DNA of 64,000 nucleotides from Tretioscincus oriximinensis (taxonomy: Eukaryota > Chordata > Lepidosauria > Squamata > Gymnophthalmidae), in contig JAJVDF010000001.1 in assembly GCA_022410635.1 (NCBI GenBank), forward strand, positions 11,691,869 through 11,755,868. Direction: 5' to 3'. Of this stretch, positions 21,784 to 31,384 are shown in pieces. The translations under genes were made by a program, and so were the position numbers. The notes beneath the pieces were generated by a model. That model was given only the letters and a program-made list of their open reading frames with translations. It did no database searches and was not told the DNA's origin. Position 1 is the stretch's first letter. Each line of letters starts with the position of its first letter.

Positions 21784-22039
21784 CTATGTTTTAAAGGGAA
21801 AAAAGATCCTGCCATTTCAAGTGCCTTGGCTGCCATCCCTTCCACAACTTCTCTCCCCAACCCCTTGAGAAATGCTTTGTTTAATGAAAAAGAAAAACCC
21901 TTCCACTTTTCAAGTTCTTGGCCGGCTATCATCTCTTCATCAACTCCTTCCTCTCCCTTTTACTCTGCATGAGAGAAATGCTTCATTTAAAAAAGAAAAG
22001 AAAAACCAAATCTTCCTCTCTTTCAAGTGCCTGCTAAGG

Positions 22040-22465
22040 AAGATCTTAGGTACCATGTACACGTAGGGGGAAAGTGAGTGAAATCTCCAATCTAGAAGCG
22101 ATTGTGGATTTCGATAGGAAAAAGAGGGAACATACCTTTTGATGGATTTGCACGAGGCTGATGAGACAAAACCAGAAGACTGGATTGCGCATGCCCTGCC
22201 AGCTGTAATCCTATAGTCCTGTTGGCATCTTCTTGTGCTGCTCGTCTCCTCATGAGGGTGTGACAGACAACCAGGGCTGCAGACACTCTGTCATGNAGGA
22301 AGCCGGCATTTTGCCATGTAGTCAGAAAAGATCAGCAATAGGATATTTGTCTTCTATTCTAGATACTTTCCGGATGCATAGTTAAGTCTCCATTGAGACA
22401 TATGGCTGGGCAATGAAGAGGACTGAATATAGCATCAAGAATCAGGTAAGTTTTTGTCTTGTGCG
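22040..22465 (+). repeat. Unclassified repeat family N, copy 1
   Basis: Collinear with 47845-48300. Shared blocks are 'gtgaaatctccaatctagaa', 'cgattgtggatttcg', 'cgaggctgatgagacaaaac', 'cttctattctagatactttc' and 'atcaagaatcaggtaag'. A palindrome at 22080-22113 (GAAATCTCCAATC ... GATTGTGGATTTC) is kept in both copies. The class is unknown and no coding frame is preserved. Confidence 0.6.
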
Positions 22466-22469
22466 TCTC

Positions 22470-23970
22470 AGCCTTTCTGAAATGAAATATAGGGTTTGTT
22501 TTAATGTCATGAAAGCAAAAGGGCTACCGTATGGAACCTTAATCCATCATGAAATTGGAAGGAAAGTATCACTAGTGGAGCTAGGCTCTTGGGGCCCCTG
22601 GGGCAGATAAATGAAAGTGTCCCCTCCAGCCAGGTTTCCTTATCTTGTTTAAAGCTCTTCAGCACTGCACGGCTAGGTCTGATGTCATTACTGTGCTGTG
22701 TACCAACAAGTAGTTCTGATTAGCAGTAATTAATGCATCAGGGAACCACCTTCATGGTGCTGAAGTGCTTAAAAATTACACAAGAAAACCCTCTATCTGC
22801 CCAACCTTTGGGGGTCTGGAGTGAGGTCCTGGCTTGCCCTATGGTAGCTATTCCCCTGGGAAGTATTAAGACTTCCAAATTGAAAGGCTTTAAAAGAACT
22901 ATAATTGCTGTGTTCCCACAATTACATGTGGATGACAACCCACAACTGATGTCACAGTAGAATAATGGCGGGAAAATACACTCTGTGGCCTTTGTGCACA
23001 GAGATTGGGTGATCTGATCTCTGACCATGATATTGCTTCAATAACCAGGTCAGACCTAGCCATCTTCCTCTTTTAATCAGCTTCCATTATCCAAGTAAAA
23101 ATATGAACACTATGTAGATGAAGCTGCATTGTCTCCTCATCAATTGGTTGGTTAATGCAGATACCGTGTTTATGGAGTGGTTCCATGCCCATGGTGGTAA
23201 ATGACCACTTAGTAAACAGTAAGCTACAGTAAACCAGCTGTAATATCCTCATGTCACCAGCAATCACCAGCAGTATTGAGGTGTTTTTTGACGGAGGAGA
23301 TACATTTGCTCTCTGATTATTTCACAAAGATGTCTTTGCCCCTGACAGACAGATTGAAAATCCGTCGTCTGTGGAGTGTAAGATGAAGAAATAACCACAG
23401 AGTCCTGTACCAGAGTTGCAACAGGATGACATTTGATTTTGTTTGCAGGTAACAATTACAGCGATCCGTGCCACCGTGTCACTTCTGCTCCAGTGACTCC
23501 TTATGCTTTGATTGCAGGCCGGGCTGTGGAGTAAAAACCAAGCAGGGTATGTGCCAGGTGGAGAAAGAGGAAGGAGGGATACTAAATCACTTCCAACGCC
23601 TTTGATGAGAACAATCTGTGTGTCAGGAGAACTGAGCTGCTTGTTTCTCCTGCCCTTGCAACCTGTGGATAGGAGGAGCAGGAAGGAGTTTGGAGCTTAA
23701 ATTGGGAAATTGTTAGGTTGCCAATTTCAGTTGTCAGACGCTCCCATACTGAGGTGGGTCACGGGACCAATTTCTACAACCTAATGGGTCAGACATCAGA
23801 ATGCTAAGAGAGGCCATTTATGAGTGTAATGTTGAAAAACTCAATTCATGCTTTGAGCTAAATGACATTGTGTCACACTTGGAATGTGGAATTGCATTGC
23901 CAGTTGCTTCACAATTCCCTAGTCACCCCAAGAGCATTCTTACCTTAAACGTATTATGCATGGACCTTTT
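22470..23970. other. No recognisable feature
   Basis: 1.5 kb of unique-looking sequence with no repeat or coding frame that I can support. Confidence 0.5.
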
Positions 23971-23974
23971 TAAA

Positions 23975-24045
23975 ACAGTCCACAATCATTCTTGCACTCT
24001 GGAAATATTCCTGCAAGGAGTGTAAATTCTGTTTTCTAACCTGTC
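23975..24045 (+). repeat. Family M fragment
   Basis: 'cacaatcattcttgcactct' and 'ggaaatattcctgcaagga' match the start of family M (compare 47330). The remainder of the element is absent. Confidence 0.45.
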
Positions 24046-24317
24046 TGTAAATGCTGTATTCTGCAATTATGTGACAAATATTCACCTAGGATCCCTTCCC
24101 ACTACAAGTTTAAATCCACTATTTCTTTTAAACACATTTGCAAGTATGTCTCCGCTCATCTCCAATCTTCCTCGCAGTTTTCTCTGTCCTTGTTACATTT
24201 CCTAGATGTCATTGCTGCGTTTGCCTTACTATAATGCCCAGCATTCTCTGCGAGCAGAGAGCCAATGAGCTTTTTACAGCTAGCTTCAAAGTCTCTCAAC
24301 AGAAGGAGAAGATGGAA

Positions 24318-24602
24318 GAAGAATAAGAATTGGACTTTTATACCCTGCTTTTCTCACCTGAAGGGACTCAAATCAGCTTACAAAGTTATTTTTCACCCTA
24401 AGGTTTACATTCTATAGCACACTGTTGTGATTCCTGTTTATGTAGTTGCAATTTCTTGCAATTTTTGCTGTTGAATAACTGGATTGGCTAGAGTTGCAGG
24501 TTAGTAGAAGGTGCTCACCTCTCTCCATGTCTGACAGAGGAACTCAAAACCCAATTTCTCAGATGAAAGACCGGCACTTAGCCGACTGAGTCATTTGTTC
24601 CT
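24318..24602 (-). mobile_element. tRNA-headed SINE (family B), antisense copy
   Basis: Starts with (AAG)n and 'ttggacttttataccctgct', then 'gaagggactcaaatcagctt', the AAGGTGCTCACCTCTCTCC block and the head 'aaaacccaatttctcag', ending 'gccgactgagtcatttgttc'. About 285 bp, near full length. Confidence 0.75.
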
Positions 24603-24778
24603 GTGGGAAGCCCACACTGAAGCTTTCTTTCAGATTATGGAGAAGCCTGCTGCTGAATTGGAAAAAATGAGCAAACAGAAAGGCTGGGGCAAAGGGCCTT
24701 TTTAGCAACTTGATGGCTGATCTTCCATGAGTAAATGGAGCGAATTTCACATGATGGTTCTGCCAACTTGCTAAATAA

Positions 24779-25138
24779 GCCATGTCCTATGAGGAGCGGT
24801 TAAAGGATCTAGGGATGTTTAGTCTGCAAAAGAGAAGACTGAGAGGAGACTTCATAACTGTCTACATATATCTGAAGGGCTGTCACAGACCAGAGGAATC
24901 AGCATTGTTCTCATTCGCACATGAAAGAACTAGAAACAATGGGATGAAACTGCAATGGAGTAGATTTAGATTAGATATCAGAAAAATCTTTCTAACAGTC
25001 AGGGTGATAAACCAGTGCCACAGGAGGTGGTGAGTTCGCCTTCACTGGAAGTGTTCAGAGGCTGGACAGCCATTGAGCAGGGGGTTGGACCCAATGACCC
25101 TGGAGGTTCCTTCCAACTCTAAGATTTTGTTATTCTAA
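24779..25138 (+). mobile_element. CR1 LINE 3' end, sense, with ORF2 tail
   Basis: Runs from the ORF2 C-terminal region to the 3' terminus 'ccttccaactctaagatttt'. It includes 'gggggttggacccaatgacc'. The subfamily is as at 12605. Confidence 0.88.
24782..25033 (+). pseudogene. CR1 ORF2 C-terminal fragment
   Basis: An 83-residue frame encodes the classic CR1 ORF2 tail: 'YEERLKDLGMFSLQKRRLRG', then 'DFITVYIYLKG', then 'RTRNNGMKL', then 'FRLDIRKIFLTVRV'. In CR1 this is the non-catalytic end of the endonuclease-RT polyprotein. A frameshift near 25010 disrupts the expected 'WN.LP..VV' ending, although the DNA still reads 'ccacaggaggtggtgag'. The copy lacks the catalytic domains and is dead. Confidence 0.82.
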
Positions 25139-25189
25139 ATATCTTGAATGTGGATGGGGCTCTAGTGATAGTGATAAGAAGGAGGGAGG

Positions 25190-25345
25190 GGACACCTGGG
25201 CGTGTAGAACAATGTAGCGTGCACACTGCCTGCTCCTGGACTAGGTACATGAATGCTTCTGCCTAGGGAAATGCAAAAGGCAGTCCTCACAAGATAAGAA
25301 TAGTTGNTGTAGGCCATTCTTTGAAGTAAGTGCAACCCCTCCACA
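25190..25345 (+). repeat. Unclassified repeat family M, copy 4
   Basis: Contains 'gcgtgtagaacaatgtag', 'gcctgctcctggactagg', 'catgaatgcttctgcctagg' and 'ggccattctttgaagtaagt', in the family order. Confidence 0.55.
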
Positions 25346-25349
25346 CACA

Positions 25350-26420
25350 CACCCTTAAGTAACAGCTGTCAGTATAATAGGGAATATCCACGTGCTGGGA
25401 AGAAACTGATAAGGTCTGTAAAGGAAGAATAGTTCTATGTCCTGAAATTTACCTGCTTTACTAATGCAAGAGCCTTTGCAATTTGATCCACTCAAGCAAC
25501 TGCACAAAGTATTATCCATATAAAAAGGCAAATTGATAGTATATTATAGTGAACATTGCATCACTAACACTTTTTCTGGGAAGCTGTAAGCAAACCAAGC
25601 TATGTGCATAGTGTTGTGCTGGTGGACTTCCATATATAGCTGGTTGGCCAATGTGACAGCAGACTGCTGGATTGGAAGGGTCACGGGTACAACCTCATCG
25701 GGCATTTTTAAGGTATTTCTGCTGAATACTGCAAGCAGAATAAGTTGTGTTTTTTATCCTGCTGGTGAACTTTCATGTGTATGTAGCAAGTTGAGCACTA
25801 TGAGAGTAGACTTCTGGACCAAATCAGCCATGAATACAGTTCAGGATATTCATGGTGGCTAGGAAATGGTCAACTGCTGAGAGATTACAAGTAAAGCAAG
25901 CTTTGTATTCATGTTTTAATGGTAGACTTCTCAGATGATTGTCCCCTGTAAGAACAGGCTGCTGGACTANGGACTTGATTCAGTGGAACAGTTCTTATAT
26001 TCTTGTATTTCTCTTAAAGAGTGGTGGGAAGGGAAAAGAGGAACATAATTTATGTCCTTTTCTCTTGCTATAGTTGTCTAAAGGAACCATGGGACTCCTA
26101 TATACCAATATCACTTAAGGGCTCAGCAAAGGAGTTTTCAGTCTTCTAGGATAAGCTATTGGCAGAGCAGAAGGTGCCTGAGCATGTAATATTCAAGTCA
26201 TAAGTGATTATCTGCACATGTAATAAAACGCGTATGACAGATTCCAACATTCCAAGGTATAAACAATCAATGAAAACAACTTTGGCAGCATCCAGAGACC
26301 AGAGTCCTGGGTTGGAAACTGGCTAAAACACAGAAAACAGAAGGAAGTAATAAATGGACAGTTCTCTGGGTGAAAAGATGTGAGAAATGGAATATACTAG
26401 GGTTCAGTACTGGGACCAGT
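25350..26420. other. No recognisable feature
   Basis: Around 25590-25960 the motif 'gtagacttct..' and 'ctgctggac' recurs loosely, possibly a very old repeat. Nothing assignable. Confidence 0.4.
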
Positions 26421-26422
26421 AT

Positions 26423-26529
26423 TGGGAAGGAAAGGAAGGAAAGAAAAAGAAGGAAAGGAAAACAGAAAGAAGGAACAAAAGAAAGAAGGGGCAGGTGAAA
26501 GAGGAATGGGAGGGGGAAGAAGGGAATGA
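26423..26529 (+). repeat. Purine-rich (GGAAA)n-like simple repeat
   Basis: Nearly uninterrupted A/G for about 100 bp, from 'gggaaggaaaggaaggaaag' onward. The overlapping minus-strand frame is an artefact of this composition. Confidence 0.85.
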
Positions 26530-26927
26530 GTGGGTGAATCCATAAGAATGGGAGCAGTGAGAGGAGTGTCTAGAGCCCTTAGGTCTATGTAATGGAACGG
26601 GTTAATTAAGTCACATAATAAAGCATGAACAACATATGGTGAGATCACTGGTGCCAGCCCTTACACATTCAGGTATTTCATCAGTGTGAATACTTGGATA
26701 TGCATAATTGTCATCATTCGTGCATACATGCATGCTTGTGCTTTTTAGGGTTGCTGCCTTCTAAGATGATACATCCATTATATTGCATCAGGAAAAACCC
26801 TATGAAAGATGCTTTTCTCTGTTTTTTTTAATATAGTGCAATATAGCATTTTCCTCACTAAGCTTAATCTGAACATGACAACTTGCAAGTGCACCCTAAA
26901 TCAATGGCACCTCATAGGCTAATTGCA

Positions 26928-27245
26928 CAAGAAGAAGAAGAACAACAAGAAGAGGGTTCTTATACCCCACTTTCCTTACCTTTCAAAGGGACTCAAAGCG
27001 GCTTACAAGGNTATTTTTTGCCCGAAGGCTTACATTCTATCTTCCCCACCAGGCTGTTGTGGTTCCCATGTATCTACTTGGAGTCAGTTGCAATTTCTTG
27101 CAATTCTTGNTTTTGAATAGCTGGGTTGGCTAGAGCTACAGGCTAGTGGAAGGTGCTCACCCCTCCCCACGTTCGACACAGAGCTTCGAAACCCAATCTC
27201 CCAGATGAGAGATGGATTCCATAGCGACTGAGCTATTCTTGCNTG
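26928..27245 (-). mobile_element. tRNA-headed SINE (family B), antisense, most complete copy
   Basis: Begins (AAG)n, 'gggttcttataccccacttt', 'aagcggcttacaagg', 'gcccgaaggcttacattc', then AAGGTGCTCACC. The head reads, as reverse complement, 'tagctcagtcgctatgg' (A box) and 'gggtttcgaagctctg' (B box). Length is about 315 bp. The two internal-promoter boxes and the tail shared with lizard SINEs make this a tRNA-derived SINE. Confidence 0.78.
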
Positions 27246-27343
27246 CAACTACTATTTCCGGGGTAACCTTAAGAAAAACCACTTTTGTAAACTATATTAA
27301 AGCAGAAATGTTTCCACTTATCCATCTCTTCACTCACCCACAT

Positions 27344-27440
27344 CTGTCTGTCTGTCTTTTATACCTACCTACCTACCTTACTTACCTAACCTATCTGTCC
27401 ACTCACCCACCCATCTATCAGTATATTCATTCATTATTTA
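27344..27440 (+). repeat. Imperfect tetranucleotide repeat (TCTG/CCTA/CCCA)
   Basis: Runs of TCTG, then ACCT, then CACCCAT units, ending in an ATTT-rich stretch. Ordinary microsatellite decay. Confidence 0.8.
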
Positions 27441-27444
27441 TTTA

Positions 27445-28168
27445 TTAAAAGAGGGGAGTCCTAACCTTTTAAGCACACAGNTGCAGAAGATTTTTGGCTC
27501 CATCTCTTTTCACAGACCAGAAGCAATCAAGGCCTCCCGAGGTGCTTCTGTTCTTTAATTCTATGTGCATGAATTGTACTGGAGGGATATTTGTTTAAAA
27601 ATCGAGGCACAAGCCGCCTTCTGAAATGAAGAGAGACTATTAAGGGAAAATATACACTCTCTTCATTATTCAAGGAAGTAGTGGAAANCATTTTATGAGC
27701 AACTCTGGAACAGAAACAGCTGGAAAACGACGCTGAAAAATTTGGTAGGGAAATAATCCTCATTAAAGTACGAGTGCCTTTCATGGGTCCAGAGGGAGCT
27801 GGTTAGAAGACGGAAACCCAAGCCAGAAGCTCTTGAAAATTATACTCTAAGCATACAGATTTCATTTTGCAAAAGTATTTTATTCCCTTGCCTTACTGGA
27901 TTGATAGTGACCCCAATCCCAGTGCCTCCATGAGCCCATTTAAAAATCTCCCAATGGCTTTCAATGCATTGGGTGAGGAGGGGGGGGGAAGAGGAAAAGC
28001 AAAAGGTTTGTGGTAACATGTTGGTGAACTGAGATGCAGAAGGCTGTAGACACTGAAAGCTAAAGGAAAAGGGTGCACAGAACTCAGATTTTTGTGGTGA
28101 TAAAAAATGGATAAAAATCTTGTGTCCTTCTAACTAGTGAGAGTCTTGGTACAATCAAGGACCCTTCC
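27445..28168. other. No recognisable feature
   Basis: Unique-looking. A G-run ('gggtgaggagggggggggaa') is at 27970. Confidence 0.5.
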
Positions 28169-28176
28169 TCCTCCAT

Positions 28177-28363
28177 TAGGCTGACCACATGACACCTTTT
28201 NGGGGGTTGAAAACCCGTTTTTGGGGTGCCTCCCAGTTTTTTCTGAGGATTTTCTTTTCAAAAAAAANTTTTTTTGAATTTTTTTTCCTCAGAAAAAACT
28301 GGGAGGCACCCCAAAAATGGGTTTTCAACCCAACACCCCAAAAGGGGTCATCTGGTCAGCCTA
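28177..28363. mobile_element. 187-bp foldback MITE, hAT-like
   Basis: The element starts TAGGCTGACCACATGAC and ends as the complement (GGTCATCTGGTCAGCCTA). The two arms pair along almost their whole length of about 90 bp each, including 'ggtgcctcccagttttttct' in both. Exact 8-bp duplications TCCTCCAT lie at 28169-28176 and 28364-28371. An 8-bp duplication and TA..-type short ends fit hAT transposition. No coding capacity. Ns at 28201 and 28268 fall in the arms and near the hairpin tip. Confidence 0.85.
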
Positions 28364-28493
28364 TCCTCCATCTAAGCAAGAATCACTTTGGATAATTTGC
28401 TGAATGGGCAGTTTCCATATCAATCAAAAGTTTAAACTACAACATTACTAACCTTTAGCACCTAGGTATTCTGAAACATGAAATTAACCCATC

Positions 28494-28585
28494 TTCAGTC
28501 CTAAAAAGCTGGATTAAATGAGGAAGCCCTCCATGCTTTTCCTGGTTTAGTCCAGTTCTTCAGTGCTGAACAATGTTGGAGCAGC
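28494..28585. repeat. Short foldback element, copy 2
   Basis: 'agtcctaaaaagctggatta' on the left and 'tttagtccagttcttcagtg' on the right are imperfect complements. The right arm closely resembles the arms of the element at 229-315. Confidence 0.45.
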
Positions 28586-28589
28586 TCTG

Positions 28590-29530
28590 TGTTAGGATTC
28601 TACTAAATAGAAACATTTCAAAAAGGACTCTAGCAGTAGGTTGATTATAACAGTTGTGCTTATTGATCCTTTAAACTATTGTTTCAAGTCCATGAGTGAT
28701 ATGCAATCTTGGCAATTGTAACTTTTCTAAATAAATAATCCCAAACAACAACATTTTTAGGTTTTCCCCCAGAAACAGTCTGGAATGCTTTATTTGGTTT
28801 ACAGAAGCTACTGACTCTGCACACAAATCACATATAGCAGCTGAGGTCTTACAGAAAATGATGTAAAGCCGTTTTCTATTGTGTAGAGCCCTACAATGCT
28901 TTATTATTAAAATTGGATGTATTAATTACCTTTCTTGGGAATATAAGGTGATTTACAGGGAAGCACATAAAACAGAAGGGGCGGAAATAATTGTAAAACA
29001 TTTTATAATACACTCAAACCTCCTGAAATCCCAGGGTTATAGTACTATTAATCACAGGAATACGGGCCTTATTTTGGGATATATTTTGGAATAGGGACCT
29101 GCCATCTGAATGTCAGTGTCAGCTATGGAAAACCCTAAACCAGATACAGCCACAGACAAAGGAGCCTAGGGGGCTTATTCTGGAATATATCTTGGAGGAA
29201 AGCTCAGTGCAGAAAGGGCCCAAATATTTTTCTTTAAACCAAGCCTCTGTATGAGACTGAANAAAGGTCTTTATCATCTGGGCCTTGGGCATACATTTAC
29301 TTTTAAACTTTCTTAAATCCTGAAGAATCTACACCCACTATTTTCTAAGCACAAGATTCCACCAACAGAGGCTAAACTGGAAATGTCCAGTTCCTGCTGT
29401 CTAGATCCCAGTTGGTTGAGGGTTAAAAAGGAATAGGTTATAATAGTAATTGTAAAGTCAAGACTGGATTAAAAAGGATAAAAGTGCTCCATTAGGTACT
29501 TCTTCCAGACTGGTCTTCGATAAATGCTCA
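28590..29530. other. Unassigned, possibly an old DNA-transposon relic at 28960-29220
   Basis: The segment ending 'cagtgcagaaagggccc' (about 29206-29222) shares its end and the 'ggacctgccat' block with the hAT-like relic at 43891-44064. The left end could not be placed. Confidence 0.35.
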
Positions 29531-29536
29531 ACAATC

Positions 29537-29695
29537 GAACTATAGACAGTCCCAGCTAGGAAGAGAACAGATTCAATTTCATCAGCAATGAAAATCTTAC
29601 TGGGAGGCATAAGTCTTTCTTATGTCTGCCAGTGACGTTTTCATTGCTGATGTAATCGAGTCTATCCTCTTCCTAGCTGGGATTGCCTATAGTTC
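29537..29695. mobile_element. 159-bp near-perfect inverted repeat (MITE-like)
   Basis: The left arm starts GAACTATAGACAGTCCCAGC. The right arm's complement starts GAACTATAGGCAATCCCAGC. Pairing continues through 'tagctaggaagag' and 'catcagcaatgaaaa' to a loop near 'cataagtctttcttatgtct'. No convincing target duplication was seen. Its right end overlaps the A-box of the SINE that starts at 29690, so it may instead be an inverted duplication of SINE 5' flanks. Confidence 0.7.
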
Positions 29696-29975
29696 AGTGG
29701 TAGAGAAAACTGCTTGGAAAACTGCTTAGTTAAATCCCCAGCTTCTCTCTGTAAATAGGCAATGGCAAATCACTCCTGTATTCCTGTTAAGAAATCTACA
29801 GTGCCCATGTAACTCAGTAATAGAGCAAACTGGAAAGCAGAGGGTTGCTGGTTTGATTTCGAGCCACTCACTAGAGGTTGGCAGTAGCAAAACACTTATG
29901 TACAGTACCTCTGTCAAGAAAGCTGTAGAGAGATGCCTATGGGGGTGCCTGTGCAACTTTGTGGCACTCANTAGC
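29690..29975 (+). mobile_element. Dimeric tRNA-derived SINE
   Basis: Two tRNA-like heads in tandem. The first has 'tagttcagtggtagag' (A box) and 'agttaaatccccag' (B box). The second has 'gtaactcagtaatagagc' and 'ctggtttgatttcgagcc'. Each is followed by a related body, 'aatggcaaatcactcctg' and 'cagtagcaaaacacttatg', then 'ctgtcaagaaagctgta'. The bodies resemble a widespread squamate SINE ending in 'cttgaaa...ggtcgccataagtc', here decayed. It ends near the N at 29971. Confidence 0.6.
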
Positions 29976-29979
29976 AGCA

Positions 29980-31040
29980 ACTTACTAGCAGTTATTTTCT
30001 TTATTTCCCTTCTACTTTTCCAAATATTGCTATATTTTTAGGGATTTTATTGTTTTCATTATGTNTCCAAAGTATGCCTCTTCAAGTTTGTTATTTGTCT
30101 TCTAATGAATATTTAGCTTTTATTTGGTCTAGATTGGTTTTTTTTAACTAACTATGGCCCTTTATGCACAGCNTCTTAATCTAGGCCAAGGGCCCATTAA
30201 TACACTACTGAATGTCCCTATCTGTATGCTAATTAGGATCAAAGAGAGCCTGCTCCCAGCTGGTACATTTCTACCTGTATCAGATGGAACTTGATCTGTA
30301 TTAAAAAGGCCTTTAATGCAGATCACTGATAGACATGTTTAATCAGATCTACTAGCAGAGAACCTGGCTCCTGATGTAGAATATGGAGGACAGGCAGAAA
30401 AAAAAATCTTCTGTGTTCAGAAATCCTGAGCTGGGATGGATTCTGGTGCTGTGTCATAGCACACCATTGAAATTTACTGACTCCCAAATCCCTGAGGCTA
30501 GGAACTGCCATTTCAAAGTTTGCCTGGGTCCCAAGTGTGCATCATCTGGCATGTGCCAGTAGCATAACATGAGTAGCCAGAACCCAGCCCCCCACCCCCC
30601 AATATTACCATGCCCCTCTACTGTGGCAAGCTGAGGTGGCACAAGTCAACCACCAAGGAGGACACCACTTTGCCTTGATCTACCACTTCCTCATTCTTTA
30701 TCTGCTTGTATGCTGCGTACATCCCGTCACATTTCTTGCTACTTCACCTGCTGCATCTTGCCTGCTTCCATGGATTGCCCCTTGGATTATTATTTTCCTG
30801 GGGCTAACACTAAAAAGGATTCCTCAACCACCAGAATAACAATGGAAATAATGGGAGAGGAAATGGAATAAAATGCCACTGAGACACTTGGTCTTTAGCT
30901 ACTTAGAATGATGAAGCAAAGCAGGTTGGTGAATGTAGTCCTGAGAGAAGGGGAGAGGAAGGGGGAAGGTAAGAAGGACAGACAATGATCAATCTGGTAT
31001 TTTTTACCATCCCTAACTTGATCATTTTGAATTTTTTTTT
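29980..31040. other. No gene seen
   Basis: A 'ccctttatgcacagc' stretch at 30159 resembles the edge of the short family at 42820 and 57790. The remainder is unassigned. Confidence 0.4.
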
Positions 31041-31044
31041 AGAC

Positions 31045-31382
31045 CATAAGAACATAAGAGGAGCCCTGCTGAATTGGGCCTCAGCCCATCTAGTCCAGCA
31101 TTCTGTCTCACACAGTGGCCCACCAATTGCACTTGGGCTGTTTGGAACAGAAGAAGGCAAAATTTTCAACTGTTGTCGACGCCCTATAAATGGCATTTCC
31201 AGAATCCTGCCTGTGGCTCTATCTTGGAGGCAGTATCAAGACTTCCATCCTAGTAGCTATTTATACCCTTGGCTGCCATGAAATTGTCTAATCCTGTCTT
31301 AAAGCTATCCAGGCTGCTAGCTACCACCATCTCTTCTCAAAATGAAAATCTGGGTGAAAAAATATTTTTCTTTGTCTGTTCC
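31045..31382 (-). mobile_element. CR1 LINE 3' portion, antisense, diverged
   Basis: Starts 'ccataagaacataagaggag', continues with 'agtccagcattctgtctcac', 'tataaatggcatttccagaa' and 'ctatccaggctgctagctac', and breaks off after 'gggtgaaaaaatatttttct'. Collinear with 4475-4830 but clearly older. Confidence 0.8.
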
Positions 31383-31384
31383 TA

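Noticed and set aside
29690..29860. True tRNA genes
   Set aside because: A and B boxes are present, but the acceptor and anticodon stems do not form a tRNA and SINE bodies follow.
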